Assembly (NCBI GenBank): GCA_050247235.1
Contig: JBFWUN010000017.1
Coordinates: 11,004-75,003, forward strand
Reading direction: 5' to 3'
Origin: CAIKBL01 sp050247235
GTDB taxonomy: Bacteria > Pseudomonadota > Gammaproteobacteria > Ga0077536
DNA length: 64,000 nucleotides
The translations under genes and the position numbers were made by a program. Each line of letters opens with the position of its first letter. Within the stretch, counting starts at the first letter, position 1. Shown here one piece after another: positions 51,774 to 61,340 of this stretch. The notes under the pieces are model-generated. The model made no database searches, was not told the DNA's origin, and saw only the letters and a program-made list of their open reading frames with translations.

Positions 51774-52724
51774 GTGACCTTGAGTACGCTGAAACCCCGC
51801 ACGACCACGCCACATCACCAGGCGCTCCGGCAACTGCTGGACGCCGCCAGTGAAGTCATTCTCGGCAAGGCCGGGACCGTCCATCTCGCGGTGACCTGCC
51901 TGGTGGCCGGCGGCCACCTGCTGCTGGAGGATCTGCCGGGAGTCGGCAAGACCACGCTCGCGCACACGCTCGCACGGCTGTCGGGGCTCACGTTCCAGCG
52001 CATCCAGTTCACGAGCGACATGCTGCCCGCCGACATCCTCGGCGCCTCGGTGTTCGATCGCGACGCGCAGCGCTTCGTGCTGCAGCGGGGACCGGTGTTC
52101 ACCCAGGTGCTGCTGGCGGACGAGATCAACCGCGCGACGCCGCGCGCCCAGAGCGCGCTGCTGGAAGCGATGGAAGAGCGGCAGGTCACGCTCGAAGGCA
52201 TCACGCATGATCTGCCGCGCCCGTTCTTCGTGATCGCCACGCAGAACCCGCGCGAACAGGTAGGCACCTACCCGCTGCCGGAATCCCAGCTCGATCGCTT
52301 CCTGATGCGCCTGTCGCTCGGCTACCCGGATCGCGGCGCGGAGCGCGCGCTGCTGCGCGGGCAGGATCGACGCGAGCTCCTGGGTAAACTCGCCCCGCTG
52401 CTGACCCCCGAGACCGTCGTCGAACTCCAGCTGGAGGCCAGCCGGGTCCACGTGGCGGATCCGCTGCTCGATTACCTGCAAGCCCTGCTCGCGGCGAGCC
52501 GCGCGTCGCCCGACTGCGCGCACGGCCTGTCACCGCGCGCCGGGCTCGCACTGCTGCGGGCGGCCCAGGCCTGGGCGTTCGTCGACGGACGCACCCACTG
52601 CGTACCGGACGATCTGCAGGCGGTACTGCCGAGTGTCGTCGGACACCGGCTGGTCGCGCGCGATCCCGGCATGTCCGGCGCCGCGCTCGCCGCGCGGCTG
52701 ATTGCCTCCGTGCCGGTGCCCTGA
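51774..52724 (+). CDS. MoxR-family AAA+ ATPase
   Basis: A 316-residue AAA+ ATPase: HHQALRQLLDAASEVILGK, in part, Walker A LEDLPGVGKTT, Walker B VLLADEINRATPRAQSALLEAMEE (first part), and sensor 1 FVIATQNPREQVGTYPLPE, in part. MoxR proteins act as chaperones for metal- or complex-assembly with DUF58/VWA partners. GTG 51774 has AGGGAG at 7-12 bases; starts at 51720-51723 lack a ribosome-binding site. First gene of a three-gene unit with a DUF58 protein and a transglutaminase. Confidence 0.93.
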   Translation: MTLSTLKPRTTTPHHQALRQLLDAASEVILGKAGTVHLAVTCLVAGGHLLLEDLPGVGKTTLAHTLARLSGLTFQRIQFTSDMLPADILGASVFDRDAQRFVLQRGPVFTQVLLADEINRATPRAQSALLEAMEERQVTLEGITHDLPRPFFVIATQNPREQVGTYPLPESQLDRFLMRLSLGYPDRGAERALLRGQDRRELLGKLAPLLTPETVVELQLEASRVHVADPLLDYLQALLAASRASPDCAHGLSPRAGLALLRAAQAWAFVDGRTHCVPDDLQAVLPSVVGHRLVARDPGMSGAALAARLIASVPVP

Positions 52725-52729
52725 GCGGC

Positions 52730-53692
52730 ATGTCCGCACCCGCGGAGACGCTCGCCGCTGCACCCACCGCCACCGCGTCGGCGCTCGACTGGCGCCGGGT
52801 CTACGTTTTTCCGACGCGCGCGGGAGGCATGTTCGCAGCGGTCCTCCTGCTGGTCCTGCTGGGCGCGATCAACTACGACAACGCGCTCGCCTACCTGCTG
52901 TGCTTCCTGCTGTCCGGCCTGTTCCTCGTGGGCATGCTGCACACGTATCACAACCTCGCGGGACTCGTACTCGTCGCCGTGCGGGTGGACCCGGTGCATG
53001 CCGGCGCACCCGCGGAAGTCACGCTGCGGTTCGCTGATGACGAGGCCCGTGCGCGCTGTGCGGTCACGCTCGCGCGGCTCGCGCCGCGCACCGCGTGGTG
53101 GCGCCGCGCGCGACGGCGCGAAGAGATCGTGCTTGCGGCACTGGATACCGCGGCGCCGGTCTCGCTCACGGTGAACGCCGGCGCGCGCGGCGTGCGCCCG
53201 CTGGGGCGGTTGTGTCTCGAGAGTACGTTCCCGCTCGGCCTGGTGCGCGCATGGGCATATCCGCCGCAGGCGGCCGAACTCGTCGTCTACCCCGCGCCGG
53301 CCGGTCGTCTGCCGCTGCCGCGAGCGCATCCGACGCCCGGCGCGGACGGGGGCGCCACGGGCGCGGGGGTCGACGATTTTGCCGGCCTTGCAGCGTACCG
53401 CCCGGGCGACCCGCCGCGAGCCATCCACTGGCAGTCGCTTGCACGCACCGGCGAACCGCAGGTGAAGCACTTCCGCGGCGGCGAAACGGGTGACCTCGTG
53501 CTGCGGTTCGCTGACCTCGACCCCGCCATCGACACCGAGGCACGACTCGCGCAGCTCGCGCGCTGGATTGTCGACGCCGACGGACTCGGGCTGCGCTACG
53601 CGCTCGAACTGCCCGGCCGATGCGTGCCGGCGGGCAGCGGCCCGGCACACCGCGCGCAGTGCCTCGAAGGTCTCGCCCGTCATGTCGCCTGA
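52730..53692 (+). CDS. DUF58-domain membrane protein
   Basis: 320 residues with two N-terminal membrane helices (about 36-55 and 58-78), a periplasmic or cytoplasmic beta region, and the DUF58 core FAGLAAYRPGDPPRAIHWQS, in part, followed by KHFRGGE. The VWA-like C-terminal domain is incomplete. Standard partner of MoxR. Starts 5 bases after moxR and overlaps the next gene by 11. Confidence 0.9.
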   Translation: MSAPAETLAAAPTATASALDWRRVYVFPTRAGGMFAAVLLLVLLGAINYDNALAYLLCFLLSGLFLVGMLHTYHNLAGLVLVAVRVDPVHAGAPAEVTLRFADDEARARCAVTLARLAPRTAWWRRARRREEIVLAALDTAAPVSLTVNAGARGVRPLGRLCLESTFPLGLVRAWAYPPQAAELVVYPAPAGRLPLPRAHPTPGADGGATGAGVDDFAGLAAYRPGDPPRAIHWQSLARTGEPQVKHFRGGETGDLVLRFADLDPAIDTEARLAQLARWIVDADGLGLRYALELPGRCVPAGSGPAHRAQCLEGLARHVA

Positions 53693-55691
53693 TGCGCGCG
53701 TGCGCGCGATCACCCCGGCGCACCTGTGGTGGTGCCTTGCCGGCGTGGGCAGTGCGCTCGCGCCCCATGCGCTGCGCTTCGATCCGCTGATCATCGCCGC
53801 GTTCGTCCTCCTGGCCGCGTGGCGTGTGGCGGGCGCGTATGGACGCCTGCCGCTGCCCGATCGGCGGCACCGCGTGCTGTGGCTGCTGAAGCAGCTGCTG
53901 GCGCTCGCGGCGTTCGTCGCGATCTACATCGCCTACCACGGGCAGATCGGGCGCGACGCGGGCGTGTCGCTGCTGACGGCGCTGCTGGGTCTCAAGCTGC
54001 TCGAACTGGACGAGGCGCGCGACTTCTACATCGCGAGCTTCCTCGCGTACTTCCTGGTGGTGACGAATTTCCTGTACACGCAAACGGTACCGACCGCGCT
54101 CTACATGCTGGGTGTGGTGGTGCTGGTGACCGCGGGGCTCGTGCGCTTCAACGTGGCGCCGGAGGTGCTCGGCGCGCGCGCTTGCGGCCGCCTCGCACTG
54201 CGCCTGGTGGGGCAGGCCATGCCGATCATGGTGGTGGGATTCCTGCTGTTCCCGCGCGTGTCAGGTCCGCTGTGGGGGCTGCCGAAGGATGCCTTCAGCG
54301 CAGTGACCGGGCTGAGCGACGAGATGTCCATCGGCCACATCACGTCGCTCGGCACCTCGGATGAAGTCGCGTTCCGCGTGAAGTTCGACGGACCGGTGCC
54401 GCGCGCGAGCGACCGCTACTGGCGGGGTCCCGTGCTGTGGGAGACCGACGGACGCCGCTGGAAGACGAGCCCGTTCGCGCGCGATCCGCCGCACCCGGTG
54501 CGCCCGCGCGGCCCGCATTACCGCTACACCATGATGCTGGAACCCACCAATGAACGCTGGCTGCTCGGGCTCGACGCAGTCACCGGCGGGGACGATTTCG
54601 CGCGGCTCGGCGCCGACCAGTCGCTGCGTGCGCTGCATCCCGTGCGCAAACGCGTGGGCTACACCCTGACCTCGGTGACGCGCTACACGATGGGCACGCT
54701 GACCCCCGCGGAACGCGGGCTGGCGCTGCAACTGCCCCCGGCCCACCATCCGCGGGCGCGCGCGCTCGCCGCCGGCTGGCGCGCGCGGAACCCGGATGCC
54801 GCGGCAGTCGTGCGCCGCGCGCTCGCGTACTACCGCGAAGAACCGTTCGCGTACACCTTGCTGCCGCCGGCGCTGCCCGGAGATCCGATCGATGAATTCC
54901 TGTTCGACACGCGCGCCGGCTTCTGCGAGCACTTCGCGGCGAGCTTCGTGGTGCTGATGCGCGCGGCCGGGATCCCGGCGCGCGTCGTCACCGGTTACCA
55001 GGGTGGCGAGTTCAATGATTTCAGCGACTACCTCGTGATCCGCCAGCGTGACGCGCATGCGTGGGCGGAAGTCCACCTCCCTGGACAGGGCTGGACGCGC
55101 GTGGATCCCACCTCGGCGGTGGCGCCGTCGCGGGTCTCGGCCGGCATCGAAGGCGTGACCGACGCGCGGACCGGACTCCGGATGCTCGACGAGGACGCGG
55201 CAGCGCTGCGGATGTGGCGGGGCGCCGCCGCGCTGTGGGACGCAGTCAACTTCCAGTGGTCGCAGTGGGTGCTCGGCTATACGCCGAAACGCCAGGGCGA
55301 GTTCTTCGCGAGCCTCGGCCTGGAGGACGTCGGACTCGACGACATGGCGCTCGCGATGGCCGCGAGCGTCGCCGGAATACTCGCCCTGGTCGCACAGCGC
55401 ATGCTGCGGCGGCGGCCGCCGCGCGATCCGTGGCTGCGGAGTTACGACGCGTTCTGTCGCAAGCTCGCACGCGCCGGGCTGCCGCGCGCGCCGCATGAAG
55501 GCCCGCTCGCGTACGCTGCGCGTACCCGCGCCGCGCGCCCGGACCTGGCCGCCGCGATCGATCACATCACGCGACTCTACACCGCCGCCCGCTACGGCGA
55601 CTTGCAGCTGGAGCCCGCGTTGCTCCGGCGTGCGGTGGCGCGCTTCGGACCCGGCCGCGCGCCGGCGGTCACGGCGAACGGCGTGCGCTGA
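53682..55691 (+). CDS. tgpA: TgpA-like transmembrane transglutaminase
   Basis: 669-residue inner-membrane protein. Five or six helices lie in the first 200 residues (for example LLALAAFVAIYIAY), then DUF3488, and a periplasmic transglutaminase-like domain with an intact catalytic triad C415 (GFCEH), H459 (AHAW) and D475 (VDPTS). A final membrane helix (about 558-580) precedes a C-terminal DUF4129-like helical region. TgpA is essential in P. aeruginosa. ATG 53682 overlaps the DUF58 gene by 11 bases. Its 3' end overlaps the convergent glycosyltransferase by 23 bases. Confidence 0.93.
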   Translation: MSPDARVRAITPAHLWWCLAGVGSALAPHALRFDPLIIAAFVLLAAWRVAGAYGRLPLPDRRHRVLWLLKQLLALAAFVAIYIAYHGQIGRDAGVSLLTALLGLKLLELDEARDFYIASFLAYFLVVTNFLYTQTVPTALYMLGVVVLVTAGLVRFNVAPEVLGARACGRLALRLVGQAMPIMVVGFLLFPRVSGPLWGLPKDAFSAVTGLSDEMSIGHITSLGTSDEVAFRVKFDGPVPRASDRYWRGPVLWETDGRRWKTSPFARDPPHPVRPRGPHYRYTMMLEPTNERWLLGLDAVTGGDDFARLGADQSLRALHPVRKRVGYTLTSVTRYTMGTLTPAERGLALQLPPAHHPRARALAAGWRARNPDAAAVVRRALAYYREEPFAYTLLPPALPGDPIDEFLFDTRAGFCEHFAASFVVLMRAAGIPARVVTGYQGGEFNDFSDYLVIRQRDAHAWAEVHLPGQGWTRVDPTSAVAPSRVSAGIEGVTDARTGLRMLDEDAAALRMWRGAAALWDAVNFQWSQWVLGYTPKRQGEFFASLGLEDVGLDDMALAMAASVAGILALVAQRMLRRRPPRDPWLRSYDAFCRKLARAGLPRAPHEGPLAYAARTRAARPDLAAAIDHITRLYTAARYGDLQLEPALLRRAVARFGPGRAPAVTANGVR

Positions 55692-56805
55692 GTACCCGGT
55701 CGTACACCGCGGCGTAGCCGTCCACCATGGCCTCCAGGCTGAAGCGCGCCAACGCATCCGCGCGCGCCGCGGCGCCGTGGCGTGCACGCAGCGCGGGATC
55801 CGTGCAGTACGTCGTCAGCAGCGCGCCGAGCGTCGTCACGTCACGCGGCGCGAACAGGTGTCCGTTGACGCCGTCCGTGACGAGTTCCACGTTGCCCCCC
55901 GCCGCGGTGGCCAGCACCGGCAACGCGCTCGCCATCGCCTCCAGGATCGTGTTGGAGATGCCTTCGTTCAGCGACGGCAGCACGAACACGTCGAGCGCGC
56001 GTAGCATGTCCGGGATGCGGTCCGTGGCGCCGAGGAACGCGGTGGATGTCGCGATCCCGAGCTCCCCGGCGAGCGCCGCGAGTTCGCCGCGCAACGGACC
56101 ATCACCGGCGACAATGAGCCGGGCTTCGGGCGCGGCAGGGTGCATGCCGGCGAACGCCCGCAGCAGCGTGGCCTGGTCCTTGACGGCCTGCAGGCGACCG
56201 ACGGTGCCGATGAGCACGTGCCCCGGAGCGCGGAAGTCTTCCGGCAGGAAATCCCGTGAAGCCGCTGCATCCGGCGCGAATCGCGCGGTGTCGACCCCGT
56301 TGTAGATCTGCGTGACCGCATCCGCCGGCGCGCCCACCGTGTCCACCACGAACGCCTGCAGATGCCGGGACACGGTGATGTAGTGACTGACGAGCGGCCG
56401 GTGCAGCCGGCGCAGCAGCAGTGGCTTCCAGCGTCGGCCGTCGAGGTTGTCCACGTCCCAGCCGTGCTCGCTGTGCACGCACGGGATCCCGGCGAGCCGG
56501 GCGGGCAGCAGCGCATCCAGTCCCGACTGGTTGCGCGTATGCACCAGCGCCGGCCGGAGCTGCCGGCACAGGCGGTGGAGATTCCACCTCAGGCGCCACA
56601 CCCCTGCCCGAGATCGATGCAGCGCATGCAGCGGGACATCGCGGGTGATCCGCCGGCTGAAGTCGGTGTAGTCCTCGATGCACGCGATCGCGTGCCGGTA
56701 GCGGTTCTCCGGCATGTGATTCACGAGGTTCACGAGGCCGTTCTCCATGCCCCCGATGTGGAGATGGTGCAGGACGTGGAGGACGAGGGGCGGGGCGCAG
56801 TTCAT
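55669..56805 (-). CDS. GT4 glycosyltransferase, TIGR03088-like (exopolysaccharide/PEP-CTERM type)
   Basis: A 378-residue GT-B glycosyltransferase. LVLHVLHHLHIGGMENGLVN, RPALVHTRNQSGLDAL, IYNGVDTARF, GTVGRLQAVKDQATLL and the EX7E motif in LPSLNEGISNTILEAMAS are readable. The N-terminal block closely matches TIGR03088, sugar transferases associated with exosortase/PEP-CTERM exopolysaccharide loci. No exosortase, other transferase or polysaccharide gene is adjacent. ATG 56805 directly precedes the conserved block. Tail-to-tail overlap with tgpA. Confidence 0.87.
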   Translation of the reverse strand: MNCAPPLVLHVLHHLHIGGMENGLVNLVNHMPENRYRHAIACIEDYTDFSRRITRDVPLHALHRSRAGVWRLRWNLHRLCRQLRPALVHTRNQSGLDALLPARLAGIPCVHSEHGWDVDNLDGRRWKPLLLRRLHRPLVSHYITVSRHLQAFVVDTVGAPADAVTQIYNGVDTARFAPDAAASRDFLPEDFRAPGHVLIGTVGRLQAVKDQATLLRAFAGMHPAAPEARLIVAGDGPLRGELAALAGELGIATSTAFLGATDRIPDMLRALDVFVLPSLNEGISNTILEAMASALPVLATAAGGNVELVTDGVNGHLFAPRDVTTLGALLTTYCTDPALRARHGAAARADALARFSLEAMVDGYAAVYDRVLSARRSP

Positions 56806-56941
56806 CGATGGCGATCGTGCGGGAGCATCCGTCGCAGCATAGCGGCATTTCCCCGCAGTGACCGCAGTGCGCGCCGGCGCCACGTTGACCCTCCGCGTGC
56901 CCCGCGCGACCATGCCCCACGACCGACCGCGGAGAACGCCG

Positions 56942-57421
56942 ATGCCGAGCACCTTCCCCAGCGAATACCACGGACTCGATCACGTCGTGCTCCGGATCAG
57001 CGATGTCGAGCGCAGCCTCGCGTTCTACGTGGGCGTGCTCGGCATGGCGCTGGAACGGATCATCGAGGATCTGGGCATCTGGCAGGTGCGGTGCGGGCAA
57101 CATCTCATCGACCTCCAGCGGCTGCCGGCCGGCGCCACCCTCGCACCGCCGCCGGCGCGCGGCGTGGACCATGTCTGCGTGCTCGTGCGCGGAGATCTCG
57201 CGCCGGTCGTCGCCCACCTGCGGGCGCACGACGTGACGATCACGTTCGGCCCGGTGGAGCTCTACGGCGCCACCGGCTTCGGCACCTCCGTGTACGTACT
57301 GGATCCGGACGGGCACACGATCGAACTCAAGTCCGATCGCGCCGAGTACCCGCTGCGCACCACGGCGCAGGCCGCGGCGGCCAGCCTGACGCGGCCGCCC
57401 GTCACGCCGCGCGCGGGCTGA
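56942..57421 (+). CDS. VOC (glyoxalase/dioxygenase-fold) protein
   Basis: 159-residue vicinal-oxygen-chelate protein: HGLDHVVLRISDVERSLAFY with the first metal His, a middle His in GVDHVCVLV, and the final metal Glu in DPDGHTIELK. This is enough for one metal site. The family includes glyoxalase I, fosfomycin-resistance enzymes and ring-cleavage dioxygenases; nothing visible separates these. The C-terminal 25 residues are a non-conserved tail. ATG 56942 is the family start. It precedes the histidine kinase by 16-40 bases and may be co-transcribed. Confidence 0.85.
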   Translation: MPSTFPSEYHGLDHVVLRISDVERSLAFYVGVLGMALERIIEDLGIWQVRCGQHLIDLQRLPAGATLAPPPARGVDHVCVLVRGDLAPVVAHLRAHDVTITFGPVELYGATGFGTSVYVLDPDGHTIELKSDRAEYPLRTTAQAAAASLTRPPVTPRAG

Positions 57422-57461
57422 GCACGGGCCGCGGGCGATGCCGCGCCGGGAAAGCACGTTG

Positions 57462-60400
57462 ATGACGACCGGGTCGACCCGGAAGACCGTGGCCGCGCTC
57501 GAACGCGAACTCGCCGCGGCGCGCGCCGCGCAAGCCGCGACCGCCGAAATCCTGGCCGCGATGACCGCGAACCCGGGCGATCCGCAGCCGGTGTTCGCGG
57601 CGATCGCGCGGCACGCCCGTCTGCTTGCCGGCGCCGTCGGTGCAGTCGCTACGCGGCTGCAAGGTGACACCCTGCACCTGGTCGGCTTCAGCACCGCGCG
57701 CGGTTACAAGCGTCGCGGTCAGAAGACCCTGGCGAACTTCCCGCGCCCGCTCGACGGGAGTGCCGTCAATGCCCGCGCGATCCTGACCCGCCGTCCGGCC
57801 CAGATCGCTGACATCGTCGAGGCCGAGGGCCTGGACTTCGAATTGCGGCAAAGGGTCATCCAATTCGGCGCGCGCAGCCTGCTGGCGGTGCCGTTGCTGC
57901 ATGGCGAAGAAACCCTGGGGTCCCTCCTGGTCGCACGGGCCGCAGCAGGCACCTTCGACGACGAACTGGTCGGCGTGCTGCAGGGCTTCGCCGGGCAGGC
58001 GGCGATGGCCCTGGCGAACGCCCGCCTGTTCAACGAAACGCGCGAAGCGCTGGAGCGCCAGACGGCGACCGGCGAGGTGCTTGCAGCCATCGGCAGCTCC
58101 GTGGCCGACACCGCGCCCGTGTTCGAGAAAATCCTGGATGGAATCGAATCCCTCGTGCCGGACAGTATCCCGGTCGTGCTGCTCATCGATGAACATCAGC
58201 GGATAGACATCGCCGCGTGTCGCGGCATCCCGGAGGAGATCGCCCGCGCGCCCTTTCCGTGCCCGGTCAGCGAAACGCCGACCGCGCTCGCGATCGCCGA
58301 GAAGCGCGTGCTGCACTACCCGGACGTCGCCGCCGAGGCGCCGCCGCAGATGAAATCGCGCCTGGCTACCATCGGCAACCATGCCATCGCGCTGGCGCCG
58401 ATGATCTTCGACGGCCGCGGCATCGGTTCGCTCGGCGTGGTGCGCATCCCGCCGCGCCCGTTCCTGGACAAGGAACTTGCGCTCCTCAAGACGTTCAGCG
58501 ACCAGGCCGCGATCGCGGTGCAGAACGCACGCCTGTTCAATGACACCCGCCAGGCCCTGAAATACCAGACCGCGACGGCCGAGATCCTCCGCGTGATCAG
58601 CCGCTCGGTACACGACAGCGTGCCCGTGTTCCAGAAGATCAACGAAAGCTGTCGTGCGCTGTTCGCGGCCGACGTCTCGGGCGTGGTCATGGTCGGCGAA
58701 GACGGCCTCGCCTACAACGTCGCGTCGGCGTTCGAAGGCCGCGTCCAATCGCCGCCGCCCGATCCCGACTCGCGGACTCTGGCGATGATCAAGGCACGAC
58801 AAGTCTGGCACATCCCCGACAGCGCGAAAGAGAAGAACCTGACCAGGCACCAGCGACTGCTGGCCAGGAAGATGGGTCCTTTCGCGATGGTGCTGGTGCC
58901 GATGATCTGGAAGGACCAGGGCATCGGCGCGATCTGGCTGGGTCGCTTTCCGCCCAGGCCGTTTTCCGCGGACGAGATCGATCTCCTCAAGACCTTCTGC
59001 GATCAGGCGGTCATCGCGATCAACAATGCCAGGCTGTTCAAGGACGTCCACGACGCGCTCGCACGCCAGACGGCGACTGCCGAAGTGCTCGAAGTCATCA
59101 GCAGTTCGCCGACGGACGTGCAGCCGGTGTTCGAGGCCATCCTCGCGCGGGCCCTGGCACTGGCCGGCGCGCGGCTGGGTACTTTGCTGCGGTATGACGA
59201 CGGTCAGCTGCGGGTGACCGCGGTAGGCGGCTTTTCCCCCGCCGCGGAGACCGGCTACCGCGCACGCTACCCGCATGCGCCCGATCCGCGGGTGATGATG
59301 GACCGCGCCGTCATCGAGCACGCGGTCATCCATGTCCCGGATGTGCTCGCGCTCGGCGACGATTACCCGCTGGCCGAATGGGTCAAGGGTGCAGGCGTGC
59401 GCAACCTGCTCGCCGTGCCCATGATGCGCGGAACGCAGTGCATTGGCGTCATCGGCCTGACCCGCTCCGAGCCCGGTCTCTTTTCCGACGAGCACGTCAG
59501 GCTGCTGCAGACGTTTGCGGCCCAGGCCGTGATCGCGATCGACAACACCCGCCTGTTCAACGATACCCAGGAAGCGCTGGAACGCCAGACCGCCACGGCC
59601 GAGGTGCTCGAAGTCATCAGCAGTTCGCCTACGGACGTGCAGCCGGTGTTCGAGGCCATCGCGGAACGCGCCGCCGCGCTGTGCGGTGCTGATCTCGGGG
59701 GCGTGCTGCGCCATGACGGCATGATGGTCGATGTGGCGGCCATTCATGGCTGGTCGCCGCAGGCGGAAGCGGAGTATCGCGCCGTCTATCCGCATGCGCC
59801 GCACCCCGGCATGCTGCTGGACCGGCCGGTGCTGGATGGTCGAATCCTGCACCTCGCCGACATTCTCGACGACCCTGTGATGCCGTCCGGGATGCGCGAC
59901 CTGCGGGTACGCACCGGGATGCGTGGCATGCTGGGGGTACCCATGCTGAGTGCCGGGCGCTGCATCGGCGTGATCGGGGTGGGGCGCAAGGAGGTGGGAT
60001 TGTTCTCGTCGCAGCAGGTGCAACTGCTCGAAACCTTCGCCGCCCAGGCGGTCATCGCCATCGAGAACGCCCGCCTGTTCAACGAGACGCAGGAGGCGCT
60101 GGAACGCCAGACGGCGCTGTCGGAAGTCCTGCAGGTCATCGGCAGCTCGGTGGAAGATCCGGCGCCGGTGTTCGACAAGGTACTCGACAGCTGCCACGCG
60201 CTCATCGACTGCGAGGAGCTCGGGCTCTTCGTCGTGCGCGAAGACGGCCTGGTTGATCTCGGCGCACCGTGGCGCGGTTATGGACGCGAGGGCACCCGCG
60301 AGTTCCTGGCCGCCGCGTTCCCCCGACCGGTCGAAGGCACCCTGGTGGAGATTGCCACGCGCGGGCGACGCACGTTGCACTACCCTCACGTGAGCGCAGA

Positions 60401-61340
60401 CAACGATCCCTCGGGCCTGCTCGGGATGGCTGCCCAGCACTTCGGCGAGTTTTCCATTGTCATCGCGCCGATGCTATGGGAGGACCGTGGCGTCGGCACC
60501 CTCACCGCGGTGCGCATTCCGCCAAGACCGTTCGCACGGGCGGATATCGATCTGATCACCACGTTCGCCGGGCAGGCCGTCATCGCCATCGAGAATGCGC
60601 GCCTGTTTCACCAGATCAAGGACAAGAGCCGCCAGCTCGAAGCCGCCAACCGGCACAAATCGGAATTCCTCGCCAACATGTCGCACGAACTGCGCACGCC
60701 GCTGAACGCCGTGATCGGCTTCTCGGAGGTGCTGATCGAGCGCATGTTCGGTGACCTGAACGACAAGCAGGAAGACTATCTCAAGGACATCCATGCCTCC
60801 GGCAAACATCTCCTCTCGCTCATCAACGACATTCTCGATCTGTCCAAGATCGAGGCTGGGCGCATGGAGCTCGATGTCGAGGATTTCGACCTGCGATCAG
60901 CGCTCGAAAACACCCTCACCCTGGTCCGGGAGCGCGCCGAGCGCCACGGCATCGCGCTTGCGCTGGAGGCCGCCGAGGATCTCGACGGCTTCCGCGCCGA
61001 CCAGCGCAAGTTCAAGCAGGTCATGCTGAACCTCCTGTCCAACGCGGTGAAGTTCACCCCGGACGGCGGGCGCATCACGGTGCGGGCGCGGCTGGCGGCG
61101 CCGGATCTTCTGGAGGTCGCTGTCGCCGACACCGGCATCGGCATCGCGCCGGAATACCTGGAAACCATCTTCGAGGAGTTCCGCCAGGCCGGCGGAAGTT
61201 ACACCAACAAGCAGGAAGGCACCGGGCTCGGATTGTCGCTGACCCGGCGGATTGTCGAGCTGCACGGCGGCCGCATCGGCGTCGACAGCGAACCAGGCGC
61301 TGGCGCCACCTTCACTTTCACCCTGCCGAGGCAGCCATGA
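57462..61340 (+). CDS. Soluble histidine kinase with six tandem GAF domains
   Basis: A 1292-residue cytoplasmic sensor kinase; an alternative ATG at 57438 adds 8 residues but has no ribosome-binding site, whereas GGGAAAG lies just before 57462. Six GAF domains follow one another, each introduced by the linker ARLFN-T-EALERQTA...VF. None shows an obvious chromophore Cys. The HisKA domain has H1075 in SHELRTPLN, and the HATPase_c domain has NLLSNAVKFTPDGG, ADTGIGI and GTGLGLSL. No membrane helix, so the stimulus is intracellular. It overlaps the receiver gene by 4 bases (ATGA). Confidence 0.93.
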   Translation: MTTGSTRKTVAALERELAAARAAQAATAEILAAMTANPGDPQPVFAAIARHARLLAGAVGAVATRLQGDTLHLVGFSTARGYKRRGQKTLANFPRPLDGSAVNARAILTRRPAQIADIVEAEGLDFELRQRVIQFGARSLLAVPLLHGEETLGSLLVARAAAGTFDDELVGVLQGFAGQAAMALANARLFNETREALERQTATGEVLAAIGSSVADTAPVFEKILDGIESLVPDSIPVVLLIDEHQRIDIAACRGIPEEIARAPFPCPVSETPTALAIAEKRVLHYPDVAAEAPPQMKSRLATIGNHAIALAPMIFDGRGIGSLGVVRIPPRPFLDKELALLKTFSDQAAIAVQNARLFNDTRQALKYQTATAEILRVISRSVHDSVPVFQKINESCRALFAADVSGVVMVGEDGLAYNVASAFEGRVQSPPPDPDSRTLAMIKARQVWHIPDSAKEKNLTRHQRLLARKMGPFAMVLVPMIWKDQGIGAIWLGRFPPRPFSADEIDLLKTFCDQAVIAINNARLFKDVHDALARQTATAEVLEVISSSPTDVQPVFEAILARALALAGARLGTLLRYDDGQLRVTAVGGFSPAAETGYRARYPHAPDPRVMMDRAVIEHAVIHVPDVLALGDDYPLAEWVKGAGVRNLLAVPMMRGTQCIGVIGLTRSEPGLFSDEHVRLLQTFAAQAVIAIDNTRLFNDTQEALERQTATAEVLEVISSSPTDVQPVFEAIAERAAALCGADLGGVLRHDGMMVDVAAIHGWSPQAEAEYRAVYPHAPHPGMLLDRPVLDGRILHLADILDDPVMPSGMRDLRVRTGMRGMLGVPMLSAGRCIGVIGVGRKEVGLFSSQQVQLLETFAAQAVIAIENARLFNETQEALERQTALSEVLQVIGSSVEDPAPVFDKVLDSCHALIDCEELGLFVVREDGLVDLGAPWRGYGREGTREFLAAAFPRPVEGTLVEIATRGRRTLHYPHVSADNDPSGLLGMAAQHFGEFSIVIAPMLWEDRGVGTLTAVRIPPRPFARADIDLITTFAGQAVIAIENARLFHQIKDKSRQLEAANRHKSEFLANMSHELRTPLNAVIGFSEVLIERMFGDLNDKQEDYLKDIHASGKHLLSLINDILDLSKIEAGRMELDVEDFDLRSALENTLTLVRERAERHGIALALEAAEDLDGFRADQRKFKQVMLNLLSNAVKFTPDGGRITVRARLAAPDLLEVAVADTGIGIAPEYLETIFEEFRQAGGSYTNKQEGTGLGLSLTRRIVELHGGRIGVDSEPGAGATFTFTLPRQP
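59085..59141 (+). repeat. 57-base direct repeat, copy 1 (GAF linker of the kinase)
   Basis: Encodes the linker VLEVISSSPTDVQPVFEAI between GAF domains 3 and 4. It is identical at 56 of 57 bases to 59604-59660. Confidence 0.85.
59604..59660 (+). repeat. 57-base direct repeat, copy 2 (GAF linker of the kinase)
   Basis: Encodes the same linker between GAF domains 4 and 5. The only difference from copy 1 is G to T at 59630. The flanking GAF cores are far more diverged. Confidence 0.85.

Noticed and set aside
55669..55691. A frameshift suspected from the 23-base overlap of tgpA and the glycosyltransferase.
   Set aside because: The genes are convergent and both C-termini look natural; it is a simple tail-to-tail overlap.
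59085..59660. A CRISPR-like array suggested by the regularly repeated segments in the kinase gene.
   Set aside because: The repeats are in-frame GAF linkers about 520 bases apart within one coding sequence.
57402..60440. A 1012-codon open frame on the minus strand opposite the GAF kinase.
   Set aside because: It is antisense to clear GAF domains, has no recognisable domain and is His/Arg/Asp-rich as expected for the complement of GC-rich codons. The plus-strand kinase explains the region.
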